Positions 48,354 to 59,909 of a stretch of DNA of 64,000 nt are shown here, piece after piece. The stretch's first letter is position 1. Every line of letters starts with the position of its first letter. Source of the stretch: Brevipalpus yothersi (lineage: Eukaryota; Arthropoda; Arachnida; Trombidiformes; Tenuipalpidae); contig QZCP01000224.1 in NCBI GenBank assembly GCA_003956705.1, positions 186,001 to 250,000 on the forward strand. Reading direction: 5' to 3'. The notes under the pieces are model-generated. The model searched no databases and was not told the origin of the DNA. It worked only from the letters and a program-made list of their open reading frames with translations. Made by a program: the position numbers and the translations under genes.

Positions 48354-48991
48354 TTTCAATCGGGGGAAGACTGAGAGGATTTTCAGTGAAATATGTTTGA
48401 GCTATTGAATTGACTGTCTCAAGGATTGTGGATTGGGTTCAGAAGAACAAATTAACCAGAGCACTTAATCTACCATGAGCTTAGCTATCCAAACTTTGAA
48501 ATAAGAAATGAATCATCAAAGACCATTGAAAGTTGGGCGAGTAAGCTGCACTTATTAACACATGTGCTTTGTAATAATCTACATCAATCTGTATTAGTCA
48601 CCTTCGATCAAGATTACTGCACAGAAACACTTGAGATGCTAAGCCAAACTTACCCGCACAAAATGAACTTTGATCAAGAGAGTTTTGAGTAGTACATGAT
48701 AAGATTAGCTTGCTAATCTGTCACTTCCAAAATGTATGCTAGAGAAGTTATCAAGTGCTCAGATTGTGACCCCGATTAACGGTCCTTTTCCCGAAAAAAG
48801 ACAAAGATTGATTGAATGATTGATTTAATATTGTTCTATCACATGTTTCATCGCATTGGAGATGATTTCTCTCACTTAGATTGGCTTGACTGTTTTGCTC
48901 TCTTTCCCAAACAGATGAGAACCTTCCCACTTATTCTTGGAGAAGTGAATTCCCAGGATAATTTTCTATTGATAGGTGGCAAACTGATCAA
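48354..48991. other. Spacer upstream of copy 9
   Basis: No gene is recognised. Part of it (48350-48560) resembles the 5' flank of copy 2 near 23640-23830. Confidence 0.45.
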
Positions 48992-49996
48992 TCAACTCGG
49001 GAGAGGGTTGGCACTTGCTTCCAGATTCTGTAGATAGTGGGCAGAAATACCAAGGAATGGGTTATCTTGGTTTGATGAAATTCTTCACTCTGAAGAGAAA
49101 AATTTTCAGCAACGTAAACAATGCGAAGAGGAACAAAATTACATTGAATTTAACTTCTTTACCACCATGATAGTATACCCAGTAGGTGTCAGAAGATGCT
49201 CTCAGTTCTAGCGAGAATAAAAATTCATTTCTATACTTTTCGTGGAGATTCCAGGAATTTTCAACCTCGTATGTCGGGGAAGGTCTACCACCGTAACGCC
49301 CGAGTACAAGATGAGGTAACGGCTACGAAGCTCCTTAAAATTTAAAATGAGAATCCTTCTCGCAAGAGGCATATATTTTAGGAATGCCATCGAGTTCCAA
49401 TGCACTCTCTCTGAGACGATTCAGCCTTTCTTTGATTGTAGTGATGAGAGAATCAATTTGGGAAAATTCTGCCTCATCCAAAATATCTTCCACCTCTTTC
49501 CTCGGCCTCGATAGAGAGATTGAACCTTTTCGAAGGAAGTCCAGGATATCAGAAAAGACATCACCATTGCGATCTATCTCTACAAATCTTATCAAAATGA
49601 AACAAAATATTAATCACTTACATTGTAATGACTCTAAATTTGAAAATCACAAGCGGCTAGTTAGAGTATCTCCAAATCCCATTTTGAACAGTGAATCTTC
49701 GAATCGGATGAAATGAAGCTCATGTTCATTCAAATTAAATTGAATTTTTCAAAACGTCTCACTCACCATCAGAGTCTTTTCGGTTCCCAAAATCATCTTT
49801 GAACATATTTTTCAGCATTCAATCTTGGGACGTCGAGGTACCAATCTTCGTTTGGAAGAGGCATCCTCCGACGTTCAGCTTCACATTGTGATTGATCTAG
49901 TGATCGGTGGAAACGATAGAATTTCTCTCATCCTTACAGTAGATCAAATCATGAATTAGAAAAACTTTGCCCTACAAACTCCTAGCCACTTACCAT
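48992..49996 (-). pseudogene. KCTD-like BTB pseudogene, copy 10 (chimeric)
   Basis: The BTB first-half exon (about 49895-49767) has TGA where others have Gly, and Arg/Thr changes. The next exon (to 49143) is like copy 15 (IDRNGDVFSDILDFLRKGS; LDGIPKIYASCEKDSH) but has TAA and TAG stops after HFKF. The acceptor before it is shifted by one base, and the last exon (NPFLGISAHYLQN, stop at 48994-48992) is out of phase. The 5' part, including ATG at 49996 and the first intron (to about 49905), matches copy 6 rather than copy 15, so the locus is a junction of two units. Confidence 0.85.
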
Positions 49997-50785
49997 GTCT
50001 ATTTCTCAATAATACAAAGAAGATAACCAAAAAAACGTTCAAAATGGTGTCCGAAAATTAACGAGTTTTCAGGCCTTGATTGTTTCTTAGCAAACAGCTC
50101 ACTATGGAAACTGAATCGAAATCAGATAATTCTCATATCGTCTGATCCGAAATAGCTTTGGTTGGGAAGGAAAGCTCTCATATTCAATTAGTTTGCTCAA
50201 CATGATCATTCGATAAAGTGAAGAATGGCTGCAGTTTAAGTTTACATTGTCAAATTCTTGCTATTCTCTCAATTTCTCCCACATTAGCCCAAATCACGAT
50301 CTGTGGTCCGAGTAACTTGTCAACTTTCGCAATGTACTCGAGAAACGATTAAATGGTGATCATCATTAGCTATTGATTTCCTTTCTCAGTCCCATTCTCA
50401 CCTCAATTGATGATTGCTATCAATAATGGAACTGAAGAGAGACTGAACTTCAACCTCCATCTTCAACAATAGTCAATTTTCTTTTCAACTTTTCATCCCT
50501 CTAAACGAGAGGTCATTGTGATTTGAAAAGTGAAACTTTATCAGGTATTTTCCTGTGCTTCATTGAGAAAATGAGTAATATAAACGAATTTTTACAGAAT
50601 TTCTAGAAAAAAATATGCTCAAGCCATCTCAACAATTGATGAGAACAATGAGTGGAGATTATTTCAATTCCTCTTCAGCTTTGGAATTAGAACTTTCAAT
50701 TAAGTAGTATGGGCAATCAAGAACGTTCAAAACTGAGAATTGATTCCTGCAATAAAAAGCAAGTTCAATAGTCCAACGGGAACTG
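49997..50785. repeat. Duplicated spacer upstream of copy 10
   Basis: It matches about 40260-41080 upstream of copy 6. It has no gene. Confidence 0.65.
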
Positions 50786-51477
50786 ATTACCAACGTAACC
50801 TAGTACAAGATGGAGCACTGGCTTGGAAGCTCCCATCAACTTAAGATGAGAATCCTTCTCACAAGATGTGTAAATTTTTGAGATACTCTCAAGTTGTGAC
50901 ATATTTTCTGGGAAAGACGATAACTTCTCATTGACCAGAGAGATGAGAGACTCGATCTGATAGAGTTCTGCTTCTTATATTCTCCAGTTCTTTTTTAGGC
51001 TTCGATAGGGAGATCGAGCCTCTACGGAGGAAATTTCATCATCTCGATCTATCATCATATATCCTAAGCAACTGGAAAGAAGGATTGATCATGAGATAAC
51101 CTTGAATTCAGAAATGAGAAATATATATGGCGAGTAGACTAAATTTTGGTCTGAATGCCCTAGTATTGGAACCTAGACTCATTATGGCCGCTCTCTATCA
51201 AGTCCGAGGCAATTTTATTCATCTGAGTTCAACTTACCACCAGAATCTTTTTCATTCCCAGAATTGCCTTTGAACATACTCTTCAGCATTTCTCCATGTG
51301 CAAAGTGCCGATTGTAGTTGTGAAAAGAATCTTTTCAAAAGATACCCACCGACATTGAGCTTCACATATTGATTGATTTAACTCTTTACAGGAGCAACAA
51401 AATCACTGAAAGCCTAAAAGAGATAAATCAATGGATGAGACTATCAATAATTTGCATAAAATTTGTCAACTCACCAT
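50786..51477 (-). pseudogene. KCTD-like BTB pseudogene, copy 11
   Basis: ATG at 51477-51475, then a BTB first-half exon (51410-51238) with an internal insertion near 51330-51345 and a deletion. The next exon (about 51062-50800) lacks part of the BTB and stops short before the C-terminal strands. No last exon is found. What remains is closest to copy 17 (DSLTL-type leader position, SISKIYTSCEKDSHLK). Confidence 0.82.
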
Positions 51478-51865
51478 TTATTTCCTCTTGAGATCTCGAT
51501 TGATAAGAAGATATGGTGGATTTTTCTCAAATGAGAACTTCTGGAAGTTGGAGTTGATTTTAGACCAAAAGCAAGTTCAACAGAAAACGATTAATACAGA
51601 CACCAGATATTCAGTCACAATTTCAGCAAGTTTGGGACGAATAACAACTCGTGAAAGCTCTCGACCCACTCATAGACCAGTTATTAATAATCATATCAAA
51701 CTCACAAACATTAAGTAGACCGTGACCTTACTGCTCCTCAATCGTCGTGCATTTTGCGGCTTCCTCTGTTCATTGAAACTATCACGATGGTAATCATATT
51801 CTCCTTGGTGTTTTCCCACCCTCCCTGACACTCATCCATGTGTGACGCATCCCGCCAGAATTATA
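51478..51865. repeat. Duplicated spacer upstream of copy 11
   Basis: It resembles the spacers near 41090, 42950 and 63130. It has no gene. Confidence 0.55.
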
Positions 51866-51948
51866 TATGTCAGTGGCTATGATGGTGCATCTTGTTCTAA
51901 TTCAGTTGGACAAATTGGTTCATTGGTAGACACATGGTGCTCAGTGAG
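51866..51948 (+). pseudogene. Kelch-like gene remnant (kelch blade 3)
   Basis: About 80 bases match 16722-16803 of the kelch-like gene (GYDGASCLNSVE region to the TWCSVS codons) with small changes. It sits directly beside a KCTD exon remnant. Confidence 0.75.
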
Positions 51949-52181
51949 TCAGTTATTTCTACCCAATATGATTGAGAGGAAGAAACTTTCTTTTTTCCAG
52001 AGATGACAATTTTTCCTTGAGGACTCTGGTGAGAGGATAATTGATAGAATTACGCTTTGGCCAATGAATTTTCCAGCCCATTCTTTGGTCTGGATAGCGA
52101 GATGTAACTCTTTCGTAGGAAATTTGAAAATTTTAGAAAATGTTCCATTATCACGGTCAATCATCACGAATCCTGATGGAA
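51949..52181 (-). pseudogene. KCTD-like exon 3 remnant, copy 12
   Basis: From about 52171 down it reads VMIDRDNGTFSKIFKF, a decayed IDRDGETFSEILNF. Frameshifts follow, with recognisable but broken traces of the EAEFYQI and LSSL segments. The first exons and C-terminal region are absent. Confidence 0.75.
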
Positions 52182-53216
52182 CAAAATTAGATGTTACCTT
52201 TCCAAGAACTTTTCAGAAAATAAGCACGTTGATGGAACGAAAAAATGGATTTTCTTAATTCGGTGAATCATAGCATGTATGAGAAGTCAGGTTGTGTTAA
52301 TCTCTAGCTTAGTTTTTTCGTCAAAAATTCATTCTATAAATAAACGGCAACAATCATTGGAGCAAGATCTCATACAGTAGAATTGTTGTATCTTTAGAAG
52401 ATCAGGTTGACGAGCATCTTGGCTACCTGAAACATGACTATTGTGGAGAATTTCTCGAGACAAGAATTTATTTTTAGGACATTTTGAATACGGTTAATGA
52501 ATACAGTCATTTTGCAATCCACTTCAAGATTATCAGTAAACATTATCAAATGATGAACTTTTATCATTAGATCCTAAATTACTCGTTAGAGATGTATGAT
52601 TGCCATTTTCTCAAGATTTTAACTAGACTATCCACTTACCTAACAACCATGATCACAAAACGGTCTACTCTAGTTCTGATCATCGAATTGAGGCACTCAC
52701 TTATCTGAGTGCACTGAGATCTCATTTAAGCTATGAAATTAAGAATACGGCTCCAAAACAGTTTTACATATAACTAATGATAATCAGATCTAGCTTGAGA
52801 GCTGTAGAGCTATATGAATAGCAATCGAGGTGATAAACTGAAACGTTATCTGATTAAAAATGCATCAAGATATGTTTCAAAATTATTCATTGATTCTTCT
52901 CATTATTCTGTGGATTGGAGCTATCGGTAGTTTTTGAATTACAAGGCATAAAAATGGTGAAAATAGTGGCTGAGCACAAAAAATTTCCAGGATACCAGCT
53001 TAGTTATTGGAAAGTTCCTGTCCGTCAGTTCTGAATCAAAAGTAAGACCAGTCCCTGAAGCACCTCTATTCGATGTTCAATGAGAGATGCTTTTTATGAT
53101 GGCTCTACCATTAAGTCATGATACTGAGTGTTCTATTTGATTTGTTATCGTTTTGAAATATGGGAGATGCGTGGATATTTCCCATATCTAGACCATCCAA
53201 CAAAACCCAATTTTGT
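52182..53216. other. Spacer downstream of copy 13
   Basis: About 52200-52400 resembles 46690-46900. A short stretch near 52780 recalls the last kelch exon (ATAATCAGA and neighbouring bases) but is too short to claim. No gene is seen. Confidence 0.4.
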
Positions 53217-54161
53217 TCAATCTGATTGTTGGTCTTTGGCTTTTGTTTTACGCAGAAAATCAACAAAAAGTTTAGTTATCAAACTTTCCCTTGGATCTGA
53301 TCCCTGAGGGTACAAAAGAATAATGTCAAAGAAAATCAATCAATTAAACGACAAATGAAGAATGATAATTACTATTGATTTGGATCTATGAATTTCCGAC
53401 CCAGGTGCTCTAACTGCCCAATTGAAACCCTCCCTTTCTGCATGCAGATAGAGACAAAATTCAAAAACATCACTGTACTGCCGACAAAGATCACGGAAAA
53501 TATCCAGCTCTTCTATGAAGTCAGCACTTTTACAATTTCTCCCTGTTAAAAAATACATCACTGGCTTGGAGGTCGTGCTCAAGTGTTGAGGAAAGTGTTC
53601 TTTATCTACAACCAAGTGGCAGCTGGGTATAACATAATCTGCTTCTATCATGGAAGATATTTTTCCTTGAAGTTTACTGACCAGAGAATCGATTTGATAG
53701 AACTCTGCTTCAGCGAGTATACTTTCTAGCTCTTTTCTTGGCCTTGATAAGGAGATGGAACCTCTTCGAAGAAAATTCAAAATTTCGGAAAAAATCTCTC
53801 CATCACGGTCAATCAACACAAATCCTGGAACAGAAATGACAATTAGCTTTCAGCTACCTGAGAGTTCAGAAAAGAGAGGCACAACACTCTTATTCCACTC
53901 GTTTGATTGCCAATTTACTCATTTACCATCAGGATCTTTCTTGTTCTCAAAATCGCCTTTGAACATATTCCTCAACATTCCCTCCTGGGACATTAGAGTA
54001 CCGATTGTCGTTTGAAAAAAATGTCCTCCAACGTTGAGCTTAACATATTGACTCAAATTACTCTCAGTGGAAGAAGTAGCATCACTTGAATCCTGTTGAT
54101 TAATTAAGTTATCTGATAAGTGTTTGTAACCATCTGCTACAAATTTCAAATCACTCACCAT
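53217..54161 (-). CDS. KCTD-like BTB protein, copy 13
   Basis: Exons 54161-54159 (ATG only), 54092-53927, 53824-53373 and 53303-53217; 235 aa. Leader DSSDATSSTESNLS, BTB with QYVKLNVGGHFFQTTIGTLM and IDRDGEIFSEILNFLRRGS, AEFYQIDSLV. Subfamily A: CHLVVDKEHF, STTSKPVMYFLTGRN, FRDLCRQYSDVFEFCLYL. The last exon (GSDPRESLITKLFVDFLRKT, then Lys/Gln/Ser) carries the shared motif. The first intron is exactly 66 bp with no stop in frame, so an unspliced message would add 22 residues after Met without breaking the protein. In copies 1, 2 and 7 the same intron breaks the frame. Confidence 0.87.
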
Positions 54162-54740
54162 TTTCGATCGCGAGGAGACGGGAGGAAATTGTTCACGGGA
54201 TGTGCTTTCGTGCTATCAAAGCAGTTGCTTGTTTTAGAAACAACAAAATGAATCATGAGAAAAGCCGATCACTCGAAACACTTCATTCACTGAAAGCTTA
54301 GGCGTATTCAAACTCTTAATCAACAGATGGATTATCGATGATATTGAAGGGGTGGACCAAAAAATTGCGCACACATTAAACTGACTTGTCTCGAAGTCAC
54401 AATAACGTAGAGGGTGCTATTATTACTCCTAAAACTAGGAGATCGCTAACTGCGCTAGCTACGCTCACTTGCTCGCTTGCTCGCTTTTATTTCCGAGCCA
54501 AGAACGAGCTCGTTATTCCTCTTTCATTATTGTCACCTCAAAAAATCTAAAACTTCTCATATTCAATAATTTCAAATTAACGGTATTCAGACGTTTTCAT
54601 CTTGCTTCACTCACCACTCGCTTTACCATGAAGGCTGATATGCTCATTCAAATAAAGAAACAATATCCACCATTGTATCGCTTTGAATTTCCATGCCGTT
54701 ATGGTGGAGGATTCAATTCGAAAGCTTCATTGGACTCAGA
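54162..54740. other. Spacer upstream of copy 13
   Basis: 54165-54370 resembles the 5' flanks of copies 1 and 3. The remainder shows no gene; the 95-codon plus-strand frame at 54469 is unsupported. Confidence 0.45.
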
Positions 54741-55323
54741 TGAGGTGAAAGCATGAATTCACTGTTGTATCTCCTTTCAAGTTTGAAGAATATGCGTAGC
54801 GCACTTGGCATAAGAGGGGAGCCTCCAAGAAGCTCTCTTATGCTCAATTCTAGATGGATTACCGGCTTGTATGCTCCTCTCAATTTATGATGTGAATCCC
54901 TATCACCTGAGAAATATACTTTGGGATAGTTCTCAAGCTATAATTCGTTTTCTTGAACCCAGGAAAAAAGCTTTTCTCTTGCTATAGAAATTGGAGGCTA
55001 AATCTAAAAGAATTCCGCTTTGGCTAGAGTATTTTCCAGCTCTCTTTGGGCCTTAATAAGGAGATCAAACCTCTACAAAAGAAATTGAGGATTTTCGTGA
55101 AAGTTTCACCTTTAAAATCATCTCAAATCCTGGAAACAAGATTGAGAATCATCGATCATCATAAGAATACTTTAAAGCTTGAAAATGTACGGCTAATGAG
55201 ATGATGGTGAAATGGGTGCTTGAAGATCAGAGTTTCCAAAGAATCGCGAGAATACTGTCTGTTAAAATTTTTTCTCAAGATTGAAGATAATTTTAGTGAT
55301 ACTTCACTCACCATCAGAGTGTT
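54741..55323 (-). pseudogene. KCTD-like gene remnant (exon 3 and edge of exon 2)
   Basis: On the minus strand 55135-54760 follows KCTD exon 3 (traces of LRRG, EAEF and SKPVI regions) with many indels and stops. At 55308-55323 the end of the BTB first-half exon and its donor are visible, after which the similarity stops abruptly at the start of unrelated sequence. Confidence 0.68.
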
Positions 55324-55667
55324 TCTGTAGATATATCGATGAGTACAAAATCCAGAAAAATCCCATTCTTGTCAGTGGTGTTCTTCCAGGTAGTTCTTTG
55401 AAAAATCCTACCATCAGTCTTACATTTGTCCAATGGAACACTCTAAGTTGGAAGTTCATAGGTGAGGAAAAGATGCAATATCTTTGTGTAGGACCCAGAA
55501 ACCGCCCTTGGATACCTTTGAAGCTATTAAAATTATCAATATATTATGATCTTCAAAGCCCTAGGAAATACAAAGTTCCATATTTCCATGACTCACTGTG
55601 CCCAATTTATCCAACAGAGTTCGTTCCGACTTCATCATTGCAAATGTCCCATAGAATTCGTTTTTGA
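55281..55667 (+). other. Open frame of unknown nature interrupting a KCTD remnant
   Basis: A plus-strand frame stays open for about 128 codons, from inside the KCTD remnant through sequence with no KCTD similarity (FVQWNTLSWKFIGEE and YYDLQSPRKYKVPYF are typical stretches). I cannot place it in a family. QWNTLS faintly recalls the QWNILS start of nocturnin-type nucleases, but nothing after it agrees. It may be a piece of another gene inserted into the remnant, or chance. Confidence 0.25.
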
Positions 55668-56139
55668 ATTTCCCATTCGTCGAGTTTCCCAATGCCCTCT
55701 TTAAAATCAAGTAGGGAAAACAGAAAGAAGAAATAACAAGACCCCTATCTCGAAAAGACTTTCAATTTCATACATTCTCATCTTCTCAAAATGAACACTC
55801 ATTAACCTAGATCAGAAAAATACAATATTTTCTGTTTGAACCTTGTCATCATCTCAAACTGTTCTTTTATGCTGAGAAGCAGTGGAAGTCTTATTTGAAT
55901 TTAACTTTCAATGATATTAGCTAAAACCATGTATTATTTTGTAACAGACTGTATGAACATCTCTCAATGATAGAACATAATTTCTGGTGAATCAGTTAAA
56001 AAATTTAATCGAAAAGCTTGTAAGAAGTGCAAATGGTCATCAATTGCATTCCGAATATTTAAGTACCCAACGTCTCTTGAAGATGCTTGCATATGCCGAG
56101 ATTTGACAGGTGAAAACCATCACCAAAACAACATTTTGA
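55668..56139. other. Spacer downstream of copy 14
   Basis: No gene or clear repeat is recognised. Confidence 0.4.
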
Positions 56140-57135
56140 TCAACTGGCCTGATGTTCATCCTGTGGATCAATGAGGTATTTAGTAAGAAGTTGAAAAACT
56201 GGGTCATCTATGCGCAGATTGGAAGTTTGTAAAATAGGAAGAGGGATAATGAGCCAAGTAGCAAAATGAAAGAAGAGATAAGATAATTAACTGGAGAGGG
56301 CACACAATTTGTTTACTATCCTGATAGAAGATCCAGCAACTTTTTTGGCTTGAGCTCAGTTCCAGCGAGAATACGAAAATATTACTAAGTTTTAGGTAAA
56401 GTTCGCGAAAGGTTCTAATGTCACTGTTTACATAAACAAAGTTTCCACGGCTATCGCTTGCATCTGAACACAATTTCTGATGAAGCACTGGTTTGGATGT
56501 TCCTTTGAATCTGAGATGTGCATCCTTATCAGAGGAGATGTACATCTTGGGCACGCTATCGAGTTGCAGCACGTTATCCTCTAGAGGAAATAGCTTCTCG
56601 TTGACCATGGTGATGAGAGGTCCAATCTGGTAGAATTTCGCCTTAGCCAGAATATTTTCCAGCCCTTTACTCGGGTTCGATAGAGAGATCGAGCCTCGGC
56701 GAAGAAAGATGAGAATTTCTGAGAAAGTCTCACCATTTCCGTCTATCATGACGAATCCTATTCGAATCGGATGAAACATAGATCATCAAATTATTTCTGA
56801 TTTGAAATTTATGAGAGTTTAGTTAGAACGCTACAAGGTTAGATCTCAGACGGGAGATCTTCAGGGCTTGATGACGCCTGGCTTAGTTCCCCTCGGGATG
56901 AAAACAACTCTCGTCACTGTCAGACTTACCATCTGAATCTTTTTTATGACCAAAATCTCCTTTGAACATATTTTCAGCATTCCCCCTGAGAAGTTAATGT
57001 ACCAATAGTCATTTGAAAGGAGCATCCCCCGACGTTTAACTTCAGATACTTATTGATATTTTCACTTGGCTCCTATTGATTGAGTGAATAAACTAATGAG
57101 TTGGGCTAACTTTTCCATAACAAAGATCTTACCAT
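56140..57135 (-). pseudogene. KCTD-like BTB pseudogene, copy 14
   Basis: ATG at 57135-57133, BTB first-half exon 57072-56930 with two single-base losses (in the GGGG run and in the A run before AATATG) that shift the frame. The second-half exon (from 56757) is uninterrupted for 158 codons: subfamily D with IDGNGETFSEILIFLRRGS, KMYISSDKDAHLRFKGTSKP and YLKLSNIFVFSLELS. The following donor has become CAG-TTAATT, and the last exon (DDPVFQLLTKYLIDP, stop 56142-56140) can no longer be joined in frame. Confidence 0.85.
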
Positions 57136-58191
57136 ATTTCTGACCTAGGGCTTACAATGGCGCGTAGATGTGTTCGAGAATACAATCAATCAGACTAGTA
57201 AGAGAGTAAGAAATGCAATATAATTTCAGATTACACAAGAAACAGTTCAAAATTGAATATCCTCTTGACTCTTGACTCTTCAGTGGGATTTGTTGATGGC
57301 ACAATCTGCGCTGGGTACGCAGCCTCATCAGGCTTGTTAAACTTATGGCTATAACTTCTTTTCAATCGTGCGATATATCTGTTTTCTATTCTTATTCTCG
57401 GTCAGAAAAGGAGGAAAGTTGTGAGAGGCTGTATGTATAATACATTGTTTGAATTAGTCTTAGTCCATCACCAAATTATCCCAAGTTCAAATGATCGGTG
57501 CTAAATTTTGAGCACACAACAGAATAAGCACAGATGGACAATGAGGTTCCTCTCATTTGTGATCCTCAGCAGTTGTATCCGCATTCCATCACCTCTCAAC
57601 TCCCTCTTTCCGAAAGGAAAGGGTCCAGTGTTGAACACAATAAGCTATTCATTTCGACTTTCACCCTCATTCTCACGCCAATTGATAGTTATTATCAGCT
57701 CAATAGTGGATTTTGTCTCGTCATTCATACATGGGAGAAGAGCTTAGCTTCGACCATCTTCCTCTCACAAACGGTCATGAAAAGCATTGAGCCATTTGTT
57801 GAAGCCATTTCAGCAATCGAGAGCATAAAAGAGTGTGTAATGATCCCAAGAAAAATAATCCATCAATCTCCCATCAGTTTAGAGTTTGAAAATTTTAATC
57901 AAGTCCGGTGAGCAAAACAGGAAATAGAAATGTGCTCTGGGAGATGAAAACCTCTCCAAACCCTCTCCCTCTGCAGCGAAAACATCTATTATTGAAAGAA
58001 GTTATTGAAATCTCCATGGTCAATCGTTCTTCAGAAATGAACATAAAATCAGATTGATTCATCCATTTTGTTCTCTCACCCAAAAAACAAGCGTTCCAAC
58101 TTTTTCAGAGAGAGAAAAAAAATGATTCTCGGGATTTTCTGTAGGTAGACAGTGAATTGACAAATCAATTTGTGGACGAATTGGCACTTGC
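57136..58191. repeat. Duplicated spacer upstream of copy 14
   Basis: About 57240-58070 matches 61060-61900 between copies 16 and 17, including the irregular TGTTGAATTAGTCT and CATCACCTCTCA stretches. A 125-codon open frame at 57534 is not conserved in the sister spacer, so it is not called as a gene. Confidence 0.65.
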
Positions 58192-59085
58192 TTATGGATT
58201 CCTCAGATAGCTGGCAAAGATATCAATGAATGGGTTTTTCTCGGTTGGACGACGTTCCTGGCTCTGGAGAGAAAAGTTTTTTAGCAGCATGGACATTACG
58301 AAGAGGGAACATAATTACATCAAGTTTAACTTCTTTACCACCATAATAGTATACCCAGTAGGTGTCAGAAGATGATCTCAGTTCTAGCGAGAATAAAAAT
58401 TCATCCTTGTACTTTTCGTAGAGATCTCGAAAGTTAGCAGCCTCGCATGCGGCGGAAAGTTTACCAGAATAATTTCCGAGTACAAGATGAAGTACCGGCT
58501 TGGAAGCTCCCAAAAATTTAAGATGAGAATCCTTCTCGCAAGAGGCGTATATTTTAGGAATGCCATCGAGTTCCAATGCACTCTCTCTGAGACGATTCAG
58601 CCTTTCCTTGATTGTAGTGATGAGAGATTCAATTTGGTAAAATTCTGCCTCATCCAAAATATCTTCCAGCTCTTTTCTCGGCCTGGATAGACAGATTGAG
58701 CCTTTTCGAAGGAAGTCTAGAATATCAGAAAAGACGTCACCATTGCGATCTATCACTACAAATCCTATCAGAATGAAACAAAAAATCAATCATTAAATGC
58801 CTCCTAATTTGAAAATCATAAGTGCCATTTGGGGTATCTCCAAACTCGATACTAAACAGTGAATCTTCAAATTAGATAAAATAGGGCTCATATCTATTCA
58901 AATTGAATTAAATTATTCATAATGTCTCACTCACCATCAGAGTCTTTTCGGTTTCCAAAATCACCTTTGAACATATTTTTCAGCATTCCTTCTTCGGACA
59001 TCAAAGTACCAATCGTAGTTTGGAAGAGGCATCCTCCGACGTTCAGCTTCACATATTGATTGATATTACTCTCGTTAGAAGCCAT
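58192..59085 (-). CDS. KCTD-like BTB protein, copy 15
   Basis: Exons 59085-58935, 58764-58319 and 58263-58192 give 222 aa, the shortest intact copy. The start used here is an ATG within the BTB exon (MASNESNINQYVKLNVGGCL). The place where other copies have the ATG-only exon appears to read ATA, so the upstream start seems lost. BTB second half: IDRNGDVFSDILDFLRKGS, AEFYQIESLI. Subfamily D: LDGIPKIYASCEKDSHLKFL, GASKPVLHLVLGN, YEKYKDEFLFSLELRSSSDT, WVYYYGGKEV. The last exon is SQERRPTEKNPFIDIFASYL then RNP, the clearest example of the C-terminal motif. Copies 10 and 17 are its nearest relatives. Confidence 0.83.
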
Positions 59086-59909
59086 TTTATCACCCAAATC
59101 CTGATAGGTAATTGATGAACTGAGTCAACTTCTTTATCACTCAATTGACCTACTTTATACTTTTCCTACGTAGTATTTTCGCAACTAAGCTGAGTTTGGG
59201 AATAATTATCAATCTAATCGGTCAGAAGGCACAAAATAATTTCAAGTGACCTAATAACCTCGGTGCACATTAATAATCAGACTCGAAAGTTTTTTGTTTA
59301 TGTTACGCAGTCTCGTCAAGATACTTATGACCGCCCCAAGTTGATCATGCAAATGCAAACCCCCAAGTTCGCAATGAACACTGATGTTTCTCATCCCAGC
59401 CTGGATATTTATCATCCCAGCTTGCATGATTCTCAGATCGACATGAGAAGCTAGCTTTGAATTGTTAGCGGCTTCCTTTCATGCGGCAAAAAAAGATCTA
59501 ATGATGATTATCAACAGTTTTTCTTTTGCGTTTCCGCTAACACTATCATTCGCATAATTAGTGATTATTACAGCTCAATGTGCAATGAATTTCACTTGAG
59601 CTGTTTACAGATGAGAACCATAAGCAATTAGCAATTTATTTCGTTTAGATCCGTTGAATGAATGGAAAAATGAACTCTGGACTTTTCCTCTTCCTAGAAA
59701 CGATTGACTCGGTATTTCATCATATTCTATCAAACTGAGATCAAAGATCACGTTGGAAATTGAATCATTATTGGTATGACTTTATTTGCTATATCGATCT
59801 ATCTTATTAGATACAACACCGTCTTCAACCGAACAATATGCAGCATAAAATAGGGCTGAATAGATTATAGACATTGAGCCCATCGATGGATGAATTTTAG
59901 TTGGGATGA
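59086..59909. other. Spacer upstream of copy 15
   Basis: It contains the degenerate first exon/intron of copy 15 (about 59086-59150). About 59480-59790 resembles 46430-46700. No other gene is seen. Confidence 0.45.

Noticed and set aside
53927..54161. Unspliced KCTD copy 13 start as the true N-terminus
   Set aside because: It is possible by frame, but the other copies show the same ATG-GT plan with introns that cannot be translated, so splicing is preferred.
57534..57911. 125-codon plus-strand open frame
   Set aside because: It lies in a duplicated spacer and is not maintained in the sister spacer at 61.06-61.90 kb.
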